Shown here: positions 10,565 to 23,668 of the stretch, piece by piece | How the letters are laid out: every line of letters begins with the position of its first letter | How positions within the stretch are numbered: position 1 is the stretch's first letter | Assembly (NCBI GenBank): GCA_021904315.1 | Contig: CM038913.1 | Span: forward strand, 7,811,958-7,875,957 | Source of the DNA: Sphagnum magellanicum | Taxonomy: Eukaryota > Streptophyta > Sphagnopsida > Sphagnales > Sphagnaceae | Direction: 5' to 3' | Length of the DNA: 64,000 nt | Notes under the pieces: model-generated | The model's database searches: none | What the model was told of the DNA's origin: nothing | Seen by the model: only the letters and a program-made list of their open reading frames with translations | Position numbers and translations under genes: made by a program

Positions 10565-13293
10565 AATGCCATTCTGATTAAGGTAAACGAGAGTCTTGCC
10601 AATGCATAATTGATGATCTTTCACAGCTGTCTATATGCCTGGTACTTGGAAATTTTCCTAGGCACCTCACTAAGCTCATGCTCTTTAATTTTGTTGTGTC
10701 AGAGGGTTTGTATTTTTATTGCACTACCTTGATGGGTTTGCCGTCTGAAAGTTGGTCACTGAATGAGTCCAGATGACTAAACTAGCACATGAGTACGGTT
10801 AGGATTTACACTGCAGAGAATCAAAGTACTCCAGACTTTTTGTGTGACGTGATGTAAGAAATGTATTCCTGCATTCACCACTGAAAGTGTCTGCCAGCAT
10901 GTGTGTGAAACGACAGTCTCTTGTCACCCCCAAAACAAATGGCGTGCATCTTTGATGTATGATGACCTTTGATGGGTCAACTTTGGAGAAAGAAACCAGA
11001 AGCCTCAAGACAATCTGGACTATGAAAACTGAAGGAAGAGTTAGAGCTTGGTGAAATGTATTGAGATCATCCAGCAGATGATGACATGAAACAAAGGGCA
11101 CGTGTTTTTTGCACAGCCTTGCTTGTTTCTCACCAATGATCGGCTAACTAACAGAGGTGAAAGTCGAAAGCCTCAAAGACAGTCAGAAACGACAAAGATT
11201 AAAGGAATTTGGAGATTGTTCAAATGGATTGAAATTATTGCAAACCCAGATCTGCAAAGAAATTGATAGTCCAGTGATGCTGTCAAAGTGGCAGAGTGCT
11301 TGAGATATATAATTGGCTCTAGCCTGTCTACTGTAACAATTTTTTTTGACTTCCCTGCATCAGAAGTTGACAGACACCATATGGATCTGGTCTTGTACCA
11401 GGAATCTTGCTGTTGGATAGCTTGCTGTCTGGGAGGGGCCAGGGTGTGTGTTTGTTACAGACCCACAAGTCCCACTAGATCCCAGCAGCAGTGTACAGTG
11501 TTGGTTGCCAAGTCTCAGTTTGAAGAAGCAGTGTCAGTGCGTAACTCTTTTGCACACTAGGCTCCCATCTCATCGTCTGCCTGTGATATGAGAGAAAAAC
11601 AAGTTTCTACCACTTACTTCTTCAGCACAAAATGAAGACTTTTATGCATAAACTTCAAATCCAAAAGGTCAATCCAAACAATGACATTCTTCTTAGTCAC
11701 AGAATCTGAAACTTTCCCATTCTGACAATTTTTATGCTCGTCACAATATCCGACACTTTTCCCATCTGAAATGTATTGTACTAAATTCGATATTGCCTAA
11801 CATGCAAGGTTTAAATTTGTTCTTCAGTCTTCTGATGTAACATCACTAGCAATCCTCCCAAAAAAGGTTGAACATTAATTGGCAAACACGTTTGTAGAAA
11901 ACTATCCAAGCTGTAGAAAAACGGTGAAAAGAACTGCCCAAAAATTAAAAACTGTGTCAAAATGTGATGAAATTCTCTCAAGAATTTTTGTTTTGCCCTC
12001 AAAAAGTTGGTGAGAATGTTGTTTAAAAAAGAGAATCTGTGACAGAAAATTTTAAGGTGGAATTTTTGCAAAAACATTTTCACTAAAGGAATCGGTCCTA
12101 ACTAACTAACTTGGTGGTTAATGCAGATAGCCTGTTACTTTCTTATCAGCAGCTTTCATATCAGCTTCATTTAGAGTACTGATCTTCTCTCATGCAAATT
12201 CTTTGCTACATGAAACTCGGGAAGTTGTCAAATGGGTCTAATGTAGTTTACTATCAATGAGAGTTGTTTAGAGGATGACCTCATGAAATGAACAAGTACA
12301 ACAAAAGTATATGTATGCGGCCCTGGACGTGTGAAGGAAGCAGATCATAAGTACTGTACATAGTGTGAAGAGTTCTAAGTACTGGTGATGTACTTGTGGA
12401 TTACATCTGTATTGGTTTCTGCATCTTCCAAGCTTTCTTGAACTTGAAGTTTCTTTAAAGCAATAAGATAGTTCATTCGAGGTTTGTTGTTTTGCATGAA
12501 GTGGAATTGTTAACTGTAACATACAGAGATTCCCGATATGTTGCATGTGTAAAATACCTAACTTAAATCTCTCTCATCTTGGAATTTATCAAAAAGTTTA
12601 CATTAGTTTCATTGGTAAAGTCACTGTGTCTTTGGGACCCAGTTTAGCCCTCCAAACCCTGTTTCAATCCATAATTTGAGTATCAGTAAAGGGAGTGAAA
12701 CTGGGTACTGTTTCACAAAACTGGGTATCAATTCAGAAGATTTACAGGATCTTGTTCTGTTAAGGCTTGACTTAACAGTTCAAGACGCAGGACATAAGGC
12801 AAATCCAAAACTGGGGGTGAAATTCCCCTGGGGAGCAATCTAGGTGAGAGTTTTGGTCCCCTTTTCTTTTCTTTTCCTTTCCCCCAGTGTACGACGTACT
12901 GTTTTCATTGCGACTTCTCATTTTGTCCCCAGTTTTGACAAAACTGGGGCCAAGTACCTGCAGTTTGGGATACTTTATATAGTCTTCTACGGCCTTTGGA
13001 AACTTCTTCATGCCAGTACCTTGTAGAGGGGCTGTACGATTGGGTCCAACAAAATTCCACTTGGCCAGTTTTTGAAGGCCAATCTGGGGAGGAGTGGAGA
13101 GGAGTTGGGGGTCACTTTGTACTTGGGAGGCCTTGGTACAGAATACCTAGATTGGGCTGATATTTGGGAAGAGTTATATAAATGAAGGCCACAAAGCATG
13201 CACGCAATGTGACATATTTTTCTGTTTCACTGTCTATTCCACATTGGGGACTCTTTCAGCCATGCCAGCCAAAGCTGGCTGGTGTCATAGGAT

Positions 13294-13370
13294 ATTTATT
13301 ATATAATATAATATAATAAATATAATATAATAGTAATTTATAATATTAATTAATTAATTAATTAATTAAT
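13294..13370. repeat. (TATAA)n / (ATTA)n simple repeat
   Basis: Interrupted tataatataa repeats run into six perfect ttaa-type units. Confidence 0.85.
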
Positions 13371-13689
13371 CACTATAACCAAGATGCAGCAACTGACTAT
13401 CAGCAGACAGACACATCTGATTGATTCTTCATGGCCTTGCTTAATACAAAGCTTTATGGTTTTCCATGGAAACTCACTCTGTAGCTAAATGAGAATAATA
13501 ATGGGTAGGGAGTGAGGGCGGGTGGGGGAGGGGGAAGGCAAGGTCCAGATGAGGCTTGCTTGATAGATACCACCACTCCAAGAGACAAAATGCTCATCCT
13601 TCTGATCCAACAACATGTGTTTAGCTTTACAGCTTAGCAAAAGGCTTCCACACTTCCATACAACAAGTAGGTAATGGGACCCATTCATG

Positions 13690-13748
13690 TTTTTTTTGGG
13701 GGAGGGGGTGGAGGGGGTGGGGGAAGGGGAAGGGAAGGGGAGGGGTTA
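13690..13748. repeat. G-rich polypurine tract
   Basis: Eight T then almost only G and A, with at least eight runs of three or more G separated by one to three bases. A shorter G-rich tract lies at 13511-13542. Such runs could form G-quadruplex or triplex DNA. No gene adjoins it. Confidence 0.8.
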
Positions 13749-14374
13749 ACAAACAAAATGGAGGGCAAGCAAACAAAGACCCATCAAGGCAAAGCTCCAT
13801 CTCTTTCCCAATAGGAACCACAAATGTATAATATTTTGGGTGTATGGATTGCTTCCAGATATATGTAATGACCTTTGGTGAGTGAAAGAGAGAAAAAGCC
13901 AAGAGCAAGAACGCCTTTTAACCTGAGGTTACTTACTATTCTGACACACTTGTCAGGGTCCACAAGATGGATGATAATAGTCGGCGGCAACAAGGGACCC
14001 ACTAACACAACCAAGCTTCCCACTTTTTCTTTCTTTCATTCTTAAACTAGCCTAAGCCACCCCAAGCCTGGCTTCCATCTCCAGTGTACTCTTCTCTTTG
14101 TGTTTGTCCTTTACCCCAATTCATTAATACATTTGCCATTCCCATATAACTTGTCTCGCAACCACCCTCATCCCTAAAGTCATGGGAAGAATTCAATAGT
14201 GCATTTGGAGGATATGTTCTAAAGTGCATTTTTGTGTCCACAAAGGTGGGCAGGCATTTCAAAAAAATGAAATTCCTGCCCTCTTTTTTCCATGATACTT
14301 GGTGGGTATAGTGAAAGTTTTTTTTAAAAATGATTTCTCATAGGTCTTTATGCCGGGTAACAATTGAGGAGTGG

Positions 14375-14442
14375 GGTGTTCTCAAAATAAGCCGCCTCTT
14401 GGCTCCACCTTGGGGCAGGTGCTTATTTTGGGAATGCATCAT
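14375..14442. mobile_element. Short hairpin element with 'aaaataagc' arms
   Basis: Arms tgttctcaaaataagc (left) and gcttattttgggaatgc (right) are near-perfect inverted copies around a ~25-bp spacer. Related words occur at 15210, 15263, 25121, 26498, 45341 and 45841, so this is one copy of a dispersed MITE-like family. Confidence 0.45.
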
Positions 14443-17400
14443 CCTCAGCTGTTTTGCCCTACACTTTCCTCCTTTTGATCTCCAACATTAGCACAGGTAG
14501 AAGAGCATCACCCATGAAGAGAGTTAGGGGGAGGAAGGGTCGGGAGAGCTAATCTGTCTATGAAGGAAGCTAGTTTGTTTTGTAGTTATGAGATCCACTG
14601 AACCCGGATGCTTCCGATTGTGTTCTTGGTGTCTTTGGAAAGCTCTCAATGAGGAGGGGTGCATCATGGGCGTGGTTTCATGATGTTTGGACTTGTGGTG
14701 CAAAAGTTCTTGAATTATTGAATGATTTCTTCACTGAAAATTAAATTAAATTGTAGCTGAAAATTTCCGAGGAATTGGAATGTGCCTTTGGTGTTCTTGG
14801 AAAGATCTTGATGAGCAGGATGAAATGGAATTCATTTCCTAAGATTTGGATTCAGAATGTGGGGGGTATTGATTTTTAAGTGATTTCTGCCGCTGAAAAT
14901 TCAAAGAAATTTCCAAAAACCAGGTTTTGGAAGGAAAAATCAGTTGAGGACATGGTAACACTTGGGCCAATGGCACAGGCCACACTATATTCTATGAAGC
15001 AGCAGATTTGTGAAACCCTTATTAAATCCCACCCCCACCCCCCCTTTTTTTTTTCACATTACGAAGGTGACTTAGTCTTAGGGATGCTAGATGTAATAAT
15101 AAGTGCAATGGAGGTCCTAACAAGTCTCATTTTAAACATAGACAATTAAATGTTAATTTTTTTATAGGAATGTGGATTAAGTGTACGGTAATTTGTAATG
15201 CCTTGGGTAGGGCAATTACCAAAATAAAGGGCCTAGGACAAGGCAGTCCTCAAGTCTGAGGCTGCATTTTGGGAACACCTCCCCCCCCCCCAACCCTTTT
15301 TATCCAATGTAAATTAGGAGGAGAACCTTATAAAAAGCCTAAACATACATACATGTGGTGGTAGGAGTAGGATGGATCTTATGCCTACTATTTTGGTCTG
15401 GGAAGGTACGTAGACAAGTATCAGGTCTCTCTCACTCCTAAATATTAGGACTAAGATCCATACTCTTTTGTAGGAGCGATCTTCATGGATATAAGGTGCC
15501 CTCCAAATGCACCAGGAATTTTTTCCAACTACTTTACATATCCAGCTGGGGGAACATTTATGAAAACATTAAATTAATGTAGTTATCCAAGGTGAAAATC
15601 ATGATAGAAAATGATAAATTAGGTGCATTCCAGATATTGACAATAATAAATATACCTAGGCATGATGTCAAATGCCATAAGTGAAAATAATTTGTCTTTT
15701 GTGAAAGGGAGAGAACCTGGATACTATGACCATAAAAAAGTGTTGTATGGTATCTTGCTATGTTTCATGGAGATCATTGGAAAGGGTACACATAATATGT
15801 GTGAAATAACTAGTGTAGCAAGAACTTGGTGTATTGGTAAGGAATCTAGGTTGATGCTTCCATTGGCACTATAGGTCTATGTCGTGAAGGAGTTTGGTTG
15901 TTTCTAGTTGTGAGTTTGACTAGTGCACTTCAAGTAGCCTTCTATCTCTCCAATCACATGCCACTAGTGCCGGATCTTCAATTGCAAATCACTTTGGTGC
16001 CTTTCAACTTCCAAAATGCTATAACCTTGCAATGATGTCTTAATATATGTGTGTGTGTGTGTTTGTGAAATTGTCATGTCTCATGAGGGCAAGTTTTTGG
16101 TAGCTATAGTTTCCAAGCAAACTTCACACATTGGATCAAGTTGCACTATAAGATGATGGGTGGGATGGAAATTTCAAAGGATGTACCATGCTTTGACATC
16201 TCATGTTCTAGTTGTGGGGCCTTGTTTACATGTCATGACATGGCTTGTCATTAAATGCACCATTTGGTCTTTTAGGCTCTTTCTTTGGGCGGCGAGTTGG
16301 TTGCTTCAACCCTTTTTTTAGGCCTCCTCCCCTCCCCCCTTGGGCATAGGTTTCAAGTTTGGACCCCCTTGGTGCTTTCCACTTGGGATTCCCCCAACTA
16401 CATTTATATTCGTGCATTTTGATTGGGCCTTGAGGTGAGAGGTGCAACTTGCTTTCCACTTTTGGATGCAAATACACTCAAAACAACTAATATGATTATT
16501 TTATAAAAATATTGTGAATATTTTTTTAATCATTTTCATTTTTTCATATGATTTTTTTTTAATGGAGTTTTTTGCAACTTGTAATTAAAAATACATATAG
16601 TTGCCCCAATATATCACATGTTTTGTGTTAGTCATTGTTGAATAAATATGAAAAATTTCAAAATGTGTGGATTTTTTCAGATTTAATGTTTCGTTTTGAA
16701 AATTTATCATAATTTCAAATTATATCAAAATATGTTAATTATTTAATTTTAATTTCTTGTATCATAAGCTACAACCTTGTTTTATATGTGATGTGCATTA
16801 AGGTGTATGCATTGTTTAGTGTCTGAATTTAGGTAAATACAACATTCATAAAAGTCACAAGTAAGTTTTTATAAATGATCCATATATGGATATGGTTTCA
16901 AAATTAAAAATTTCATAAGTGTAATCTTTGACTACTAAAGTTTTAGTTAGTTATGAAATTTCTTAAAATGAAATCAAAACTCATATTGAAAAATGTTGTT
17001 ATTAGCTAGTATGGTGAAATCACTTTGAAAATCCTAAAAGAAAACCCATAAAGTCCATAAAAATAAAAGCCCATTTAAATATTTCAATAATGTATCCATT
17101 GGACACAAAAAAATTACAAATGGCAAAAAAAATCACTTCAAAACGGCTTTTGAAAACAAGGTTCAATTCTAACCCTTCAAATGTTCATAACTATCATTTT
17201 GTTAAGGTTTCACAAAAAAGGATTTCACATTTAATTTTATGATTTCATTCTTCAACCCATGTTTAGTCACTATAAACAATTTGGAATGGAATTCAATATG
17301 AAATTTGTAATAATCCAATCAACTAATTAGTCCATATTTTTTAATACATTAATTTAAAAAATGAAAATGTCTTCATAATCAAGTTGTTAACCTAAAATGA

Positions 17401-18599
17401 GTCGTCATTTAATGTATTTAAATTAAATTATTCACCATAAACACTTAAACACATTTTTCAACTTGTAAAAATTATTACTTACTCCAAAAGTGAACCACCA
17501 TAACTTGCATTCACTCGTTACACCCCATTTACATGGGTAAAATGACTATTGAAAATTGAAAATTTGAAACACATTTTGAATTTTAAAAGAATTCAAATTC
17601 CATAACTTTCAAATTGTGAATGTTTTTTTAGTGTGGGTAGTAGGTTACTGTCATCTAGATTTGACCACCAAAATTTCTTATGAAAAGAGTCTTTTACCTT
17701 AGTCCTTCACAAAATTGATTATTTAAATTGCAAAATTGTTTTTACTACAACTATTGTTCAAGTTCAAAAGTATTTAATTAAAACTAAAACCCAAAATTAT
17801 ATTTAATGATTTTTTAATTTGAACTCCTCAAGACTCATATTAATCACTTATCACAACTTGGAATGATTAAAATAATTTTAAAATGTCAAAACAAAAATAT
17901 ATGTAAAAATGTTTATAGTTTTCACCATTATTTGAAATTATTTTTGTCTCATTTGACCGTATTTGCACCCTTTCCCATGGACCACTTAGATCGAAACCCT
18001 TTTGATGTAGTTTTATGGCACTTTAATTTTCTTAATTTAACAATGGTGTCTTTTCTTCCTTATTTGAAAGGGAACGATTGAGCGTAAAAAGACTAAGATA
18101 TGATTACAATGGATTCTTTCAAGCAATCAAGAGGAATTTCAAGTTGAACACTTATTTTATGCCTAGGTCCTTCATGTGAAGTTGCCTTCAAATTGACCCC
18201 CTTTTAATCTTCATTACCAATAAGTTAATCAATATGGAAGGATGTGCAATTTTGTGATTACAACATAATCACAAAAATAATAGAAAATTTAAAAGTATGG
18301 TGAGTATTGTAAATGATAAAACATAGTTATAAATGATAATAATTGAATACAATCGCAAATTGAATGGCTACACAATACAATATTTCTAATAGTTGTAAGA
18401 CCTACATTATAATTATTATTACAAATTAGGATTAATCTCATTGTAGTTGATTATGATTATTATTTCCCAATGATGAAAACATTTCAATAAGCAAAACAAG
18501 CAAAAGTAAGAGGAAACAAAAGTCATATTCCATTTCAATAAAAATTTAGTCCAAAAAACCTTGTATGTTGTAACCTTAACATTGGGTTCATGAATAAGT
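14443..18599. other. Intergenic DNA without recognisable genes
   Basis: Contains a related inverted pair at 15210-15290 (caattaccaaaataaagggc and gcattttgggaacacc), a run of ten C at about 15281-15290, and a short TG repeat near 16047-16064. From 16,480 to 18,600 the sequence is strongly AT-rich. Frames of 70-90 codons here lack domains. Confidence 0.5.
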
Positions 18600-19460
18600 G
18601 TCGAGTGCAAAAGCACATGAGGCCAAGAAAATAGGTTTGGGAGTAAAACACATTCTCACAAGTGGGGGAAAGTGTAAGAGAGTGAACCCAATGATTCCCA
18701 AAGTGCATTCTCACTTGAGGAGTTGCATTCGTGGGGAAGTCCCAAATATTTAGAGCTTTAGTTGAAAGTGAAAATAAACACCAATTTGGGCCTCCAAGAT
18801 ACCATTGGAAAGGTTTTAAAATGTAGCTACTTAAAGTGTCTTTGCATTGTTCATTTAAACTTGAAATGCATAACTTATGATCAAAAGAAGGGCCGAAAGT
18901 CAAATTGGGAATTTGACTCCCGACCACAAAAACCCTTTAGAGAAGGGGCCAAATGAGCTTCAATTAGGGCTTACCATACACTATTGAAAAGATCTTATTG
19001 AATCCTATAAGATATTGCCTTTGCATGTTCCAAACAGGCTTTGATTTGAAGAAGATATAAACAATTAAAATTTTGAGACAATGAGAGTCCCGGTTTTGGG
19101 ACTCCCATTTGGGAATTCTGAAAAAAGTGCCATTTGGATGTAGCCCATGTAGAGAGTTAGAGAGTATACTATAGGGAGGGGAGTGGTGCCCTTTCCCAAA
19201 AATTGCAGGTTGTGTAACACTTGAGGTCGTCCTTACTACATTTGTCACACGACTTGCGTTTAATTTCCACTAATTGCCTTCTTTGTTTAGTTGTGTAGGT
19301 TAATTTCATATTGAACTCTTTCTTGTGAGTTCGTTCTAGCACATCCTCTTGCCCCAAAAGTGTTGCAAGCTAAGGAGCGTGCCCTGACTCCTTTTTTCTG
19401 TTGTTTCATTTTGGGACCCGCATTTGGGTCTCTCAAGGAGTTTGAGGGTGCATCATTGTT
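18600..19460 (+). mobile_element. Second diverged LTR relic of the same family
   Basis: Matches the 58767-60006 LTR (reverse complement) through a gggccgaaagtcaaattgg block at 18889, a gactcccgaccac block, gagtcccggttttgggactcccatttggg at 19085-19113, and tagagagtatactata at 19153. It is more decayed than the relic at 3745-4566 and its ends are not clear. Frames inside are fortuitous. Confidence 0.6.
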
Positions 19461-19544
19461 AATTGAATTATGAACATGTGTGGCACTCATGACTACATGA
19501 TGATGCAATCAATGTAGATTCATTGTTTTTGTCATATAGTCATA

Positions 19545-19685
19545 GACATTGTTGTAGTCATAAATGGTGATCAATTTGACCTCAATGATGGTGGTCAAGT
19601 TTAACATATGACTAGAGACATGATTGGACATATGACTATAAACATGATTACAACATCACAAACATTTGATTATAGACATGACATG
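19545..19685. repeat. Degenerate 'catagtcatagacatg' minisatellite
   Basis: Words such as atgactatagacatgattg and tagtcata recur six or more times with irregular spacing of about 20-30 bp. The family resembles the agtcaa-type array at 51790-52025. Confidence 0.5.
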
Positions 19686-20214
19686 TGGTTTCTATTCAAA
19701 CTAACTTAGCTTAACCTAAGTAGGTCAATATATATGTAGGTGAGATCTTATTTATTTTGTTGAGGACAAGCCTAGTTTTTGATCGGCCCATCCCAAGGGA
19801 CATTTGCATTTCAAGATTGTTTCTAATGCAAATTATGACTATAGTTTATAAAATTGAAGTCGTGGACCATGGGATAAATTCTAATATTCAAGAGAAACAC
19901 TACAACTTTATCCCACATCCTTTGTCCCATATAATTTAATAACTTATGCACCTCCCCATATTGATTTTTGGTTATTATTATTATTAAATATTTATTATAA
20001 TAATAATTAATAGATATAACAAGTGAAAATAATAATCATATTAAAATAACTAGTCCAAATTAATTATCACAATACTAATTTAATAAGTAATAAAATATTT
20101 TAAGTTAATATTAAATAATTAAAATAATATATTATTAGTTTTATATTTAATTATTATTACTTATAATAGATAGTATAGTAAGTAGGTAAATTAGGTTAAT
20201 ATAAAATAAATACT
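19686..20214. other. AT-rich spacer with a possible CACTA start
   Basis: A CACTACAAC at 19898 could be a CACTA terminus. The rest is AT-rich with taat and ttatta repeats. No gene. Confidence 0.4.
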
Positions 20215-20960
20215 ACGAAATAGTTGTAAATAACTTGCGACTAAGTTGATACATTTACAACTAAAATGTTTAACCCATATAGTTTGTCTTCCATTCTTCT
20301 AGTGTGGAATATATAATTAGGTGCCCTAGATATATTCAAGTGCCATTTAATGGATGAACTAATAAAAGAAGCTCAACCCTAAAAGTTAAATGTAAAATAA
20401 AGTGGGATTATCTAAAACCTACCTAACTAGTTTAGGCCTACTTACTTATCTCCTTTGGCCTAGCCTCTTTCCCTATCTACATAGATGCCTTGTGTCAACA
20501 TCTTATTGACCTTAAATTGAAGGATCTAAACATAATTAATTAACCAAAAGAAAAAAAAAAGGGAAAAATGTGCCACATGCCACCAAATAATTGACCTTAA
20601 AAATTAACACAATTCGTATGTCACATGGAAAGTTTTTATTGTGCCATGTGTCATGATTTAAGACCATGCAAAATGGTTGATGTGGATTTTTTAAAGAGTA
20701 AATAAAAATAAATTTGAAATATTAAAAAATACTACAAGATGTCAATGTATTATGTTAGTGGTAGCCAAATCAATTGCATGTTAGTTGTAAAAAACAAATA
20801 TGTATACATTCAATCAAACGATGAAAATATATTTTGTTGACATTTATTTTCCATCCAAAGACTATGTGATTTTCGAATATGTTCACATATGACTTGTCAA
20901 ATGCAACTATGATTACATGATGCGACTTGTCAAACACAACTATAGTCACATGTGACTTGC
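20215..20960. mobile_element. Diverged relative of the CACTA-like element at 1527-2402
   Basis: It aligns in the same orientation with 1555-2330. Shared blocks are acaact...cccatatagtttgt near 20270, acctacctaact near 20420, the gccatgtgtcatgatttaagaccat block at 20642, and the catgttagttgtaa...gacttgtcaaatgc block near 20776-20905. A CTTCTAGTG end at 20296-20304 lies inside the match, so the copy may be rearranged or may contain a nested end. Confidence 0.45.
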
Positions 20961-22104
20961 CAAACGCAATTGGATGTTCATGCACCCTCCCATAGGTTGC
21001 AAAAACACCAAATGAATAGTCACATTCCCAACTCTAAAATAAGAATACCCAATGCCACCTTTGCAAATCCCACAACCCATTCTATTAATGCCAACTTTAA
21101 TCAACAAGAAATGATGAGATTTTGGTCAATTTTTTTATGCACATGCATTAAAATTTTTTTTTTTTTGATGCACAAAAGTATGGTAGAGGCAGGCAACATA
21201 GAGAAAAAGTTAGATAATGGTCAATTCCATTAGTTGCTTAATTGCAACTAGTTTTGTTGTCAAAGAAAGACGATAGAAAACAAGCCTTAACATTGAATTG
21301 TAGTAAAAAACGCATTTGAGTTGATGTAGAAATAGTTGGACTAGTACATTTTAAAAGACAAGGAAATGAAAACAATGCAAATGAGTTTGGTGAATGCCAT
21401 TACCAATCTTACAAATGCAATGAGTTTAACCTTTGCAACTACTAGAGGCCATGTTAATGTGATTGCAATTCATGCACAACAACAACCATTCAATAACATG
21501 TTAAAGCTTTGATTTTATTCAAAAATTCAATTCAAGATGAACTATTTTCAAATTCTTGTTCAATTTTTAGATTATGAAAATTTATAGATGATATTATCAA
21601 CTATTACATGCAATATTTGATTAAGCTTCAATTGAAACTATTACATTTCATTTTAAACAAGAGTTGGTATAATGCATGTTAGGTTTGATAGAATATGTGA
21701 AGGAAACTTAATTCATGTAAAAACATTTTGCTATTAGCCAAGGTAAATGGTTAATTCCTTTCAAATTTATTCTCTAGATTACTCTTGGCCTTCAATGCCA
21801 TATTGTGTTGGTTTAGTATCAATCAAGGTATTGGCTGAAAATTTCCTTGATGATTTCATTGTGATTCTTACTGATGAATGTGCATTAGTTATTGAATGTG
21901 AAATTCACTTTTGAACCTTAGCATGTTGTGCAAGATGCAAGCACATATGAACACATCAAGAATGAAAGTCACATGGAGTTTAATGATTATATAGTTGACC
22001 GATAGAATTACGGTCAACTAGATTTGAACAACAATGTTATATCCTCTTATTTTAGAATAATCATAATCATTTGCATATGTTTTAATAAGTTCACTAATAG
22101 AGAT
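20961..22104. other. Intergenic, possible retroelement debris
   Basis: No gene. The stretch has only short frames without recognised domains. Repeated acttgtcaaa-cgcaact words near 20880-20970 belong to the preceding element. Confidence 0.4.
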
Positions 22105-22165
22105 GGGGTCATTGTCAATTGTTCTCTAAACACAAGGTAAGCCATGACACCAATGTTTAAATTGG
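22105..22165 (+). repeat. Left copy of a perfect 61-bp direct repeat
   Basis: Starts ggggtcattgtcaattg and ends caccaatgtttaaattgg. An identical 61-bp copy lies at 23608-23668. Both copies contain a TGTCA...TGACA core and a CCAAT-gtttaa-ATTGG palindrome. Flanking bases differ at once on both sides. Confidence 0.9.
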
Positions 22166-22494
22166 ACGACTCCGGAGGCGGTTCTTCATTCGCTTGTGCG
22201 GCTTGCGACCCGTAAGATGAGACCATGCGCGACACCATAATTTCAAGCAAAGGAAGAAAAAGGTTAGATCTTCAATCGAAATCAATTTGACAATGAAGGC
22301 GGGAAAGACTTGTTACGTTGAGGTGCACAATCGTAATTTATAGTTCGAAGAAGAGGAAAGAAAGGCGGGAGTAACGACTTAGGACCATGGTAAAGTAAAA
22401 TCGTGAAGTCAAAAGGAAAAAATTGAGGGTGTAAGTAAAGTTGTTGGGGGAAAATGGAAGAGGTGAAAAGGTGTTTATCCTTCACATTCCAATA

Positions 22495-22575
22495 GGCCAC
22501 CAAGCTTTGGATCCTTCCAATGGCCACCAAGCTTTGGAACCTTCCATTGGTCACCAAGCTTTGGATCCACCTTCA
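22495..22575 (+). repeat. 27-bp minisatellite, three copies
   Basis: The unit ggccaccaagctttggatcc + ttccaat is repeated three times with a few substitutions, each with an AAGCTT site. Confidence 0.9.
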
Positions 22576-22790
22576 CCTCCCTTTTCCTTCTCTTTAAAAG
22601 GCGGACTCGGATCGTGGGGAGCGCTCTCTTGGCCTCAAGGATAATTTTCATGCAATCTTGAGCACTTGTTTGATAAACTTCTTGAAGAGGGAAATAATGT
22701 TTGGTCTTGGTGGAGGGAAGAAGGAAGAAAAGGAGAATGAAAATCTAGTGATAGTGTTGGAAGGTTGGGACTCTAGATAAATCTCAGAAA

Positions 22791-23333
22791 CCCTCTCGGG
22801 TTTCAGGTCATAACTTTTTATTGTTGTAGCTGCAGATCTTAAGATTTGGTAGGTTGGTGCACCTTGTTGTTAGCTTTCCAAAGAGCTATAGCAAGCCAGA
22901 TTTGAACAAACCATGTGTGAGAAACAATAGTTTAAGTGACTAGTGGTCTACAGCACGGTTTAATCATCATCTTTGTAAAACCCTCTCGGGTTTGGTAGTA
23001 TAACTCCTTACTGTCGTAGCTGTAGATCTTAAGATTTGGTGGGTTGATGCACTTTGTTGTTAGCTTTCCAGAAAGCTATAGCAAGCCAGATTTGAACAAT
23101 CCATGTGTGAGAAACAACAATTTAAGTGACTAGTGGTTTGCAGCAAGGTTTAATCATCATCTTTGTAAAACCCTCTCGGGTTTGGCAGTATAACTCCTTA
23201 CTGTCGTAGCTGCAGATCTTAAGATTTGGTGGGTTAGTGCGCCTTGTTGTTAGCTTTCCAGAGAACTATAGCAAGCCAGATTTGAACAATGCATGTGTGA
23301 GAAACAACATTTTAAGTGACTAGTGGTCTGCAG
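22791..23333 (+). repeat. 190-bp tandem repeat, 2.86 copies
   Basis: Units start at 22791, 22981 and 23171, exactly 190 bp apart; the third stops at about 163 bp. Identity between units is about 90% or higher. Each unit starts in the palindrome aaacccTCTCgggttt and contains agatcttaagatttgg and ttgttgttagctttcca. The last words resemble phrases in the LTR family of this window (ataactt...gttgtagct...agctttcca), so the array may come from an LTR. Confidence 0.9.
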
Positions 23334-23607
23334 TTATGTTGGACATGATGTTGAGTCCTTAAACATTGGTTGATTGAATGATAACTTGACATGAAGTCCT
23401 AGGATGTGTAATGTGTGAACTTGAAAATATATATCCATCAATCCTAATCATAAATTATGCATAGAAGGCGAGTTACTTAATTTCAACTACAAACGCAATC
23501 TAAAATCTAGAATGACATTTGTATTTTTCCGTCATTAGTAGCATTTGTGCTGTCAAGCACAATCACCTTGTAGAACCGGGAGTAGAGGGACGGAAAGTCA
23601 CCTCACA

Positions 23608-23668
23608 GGGGTCATTGTCAATTGTTCTCTAAACACAAGGTAAGCCATGACACCAATGTTTAAATTGG
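23608..23668 (+). repeat. Right copy of the perfect 61-bp direct repeat
   Basis: Identical to 22105-22165 at all 61 positions. The flanks are unrelated. Confidence 0.9.

Larger units (their letters stand above)
9925..14374. other. Long intergenic stretch with short tandem duplications
   Basis: No convincing gene. The part to about 10,600 probably includes the oxidase 3' UTR and holds the two tandem duplications listed separately. From 10,600 to 13,250 the sequence looks unique and has only short frames without domains. From 13,250 on it holds an AATT/TATAA simple repeat and G-rich runs. Confidence 0.5.
22166..23607. other. 1,442-bp segment bounded by the 61-bp repeats
   Basis: Contains a 27-bp minisatellite, a 190-bp tandem array and otherwise non-coding DNA. 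The bounding perfect repeats suggest an insertion with duplicated ends, or a segmental duplication. No transposase, LTR or primer-binding site was seen. Confidence 0.45.

Noticed and set aside
18535-18927. 130-codon minus-strand frame
   Set aside because: It lies in the decayed LTR copy at 18600-19460 and has no matching domain.
22105-23668. The 61-bp pair as LTRs of a small retrotransposon
   Set aside because: No primer-binding site or polypurine tract, ends do not start TG or end CA at the repeat borders, and no flanking target duplication.
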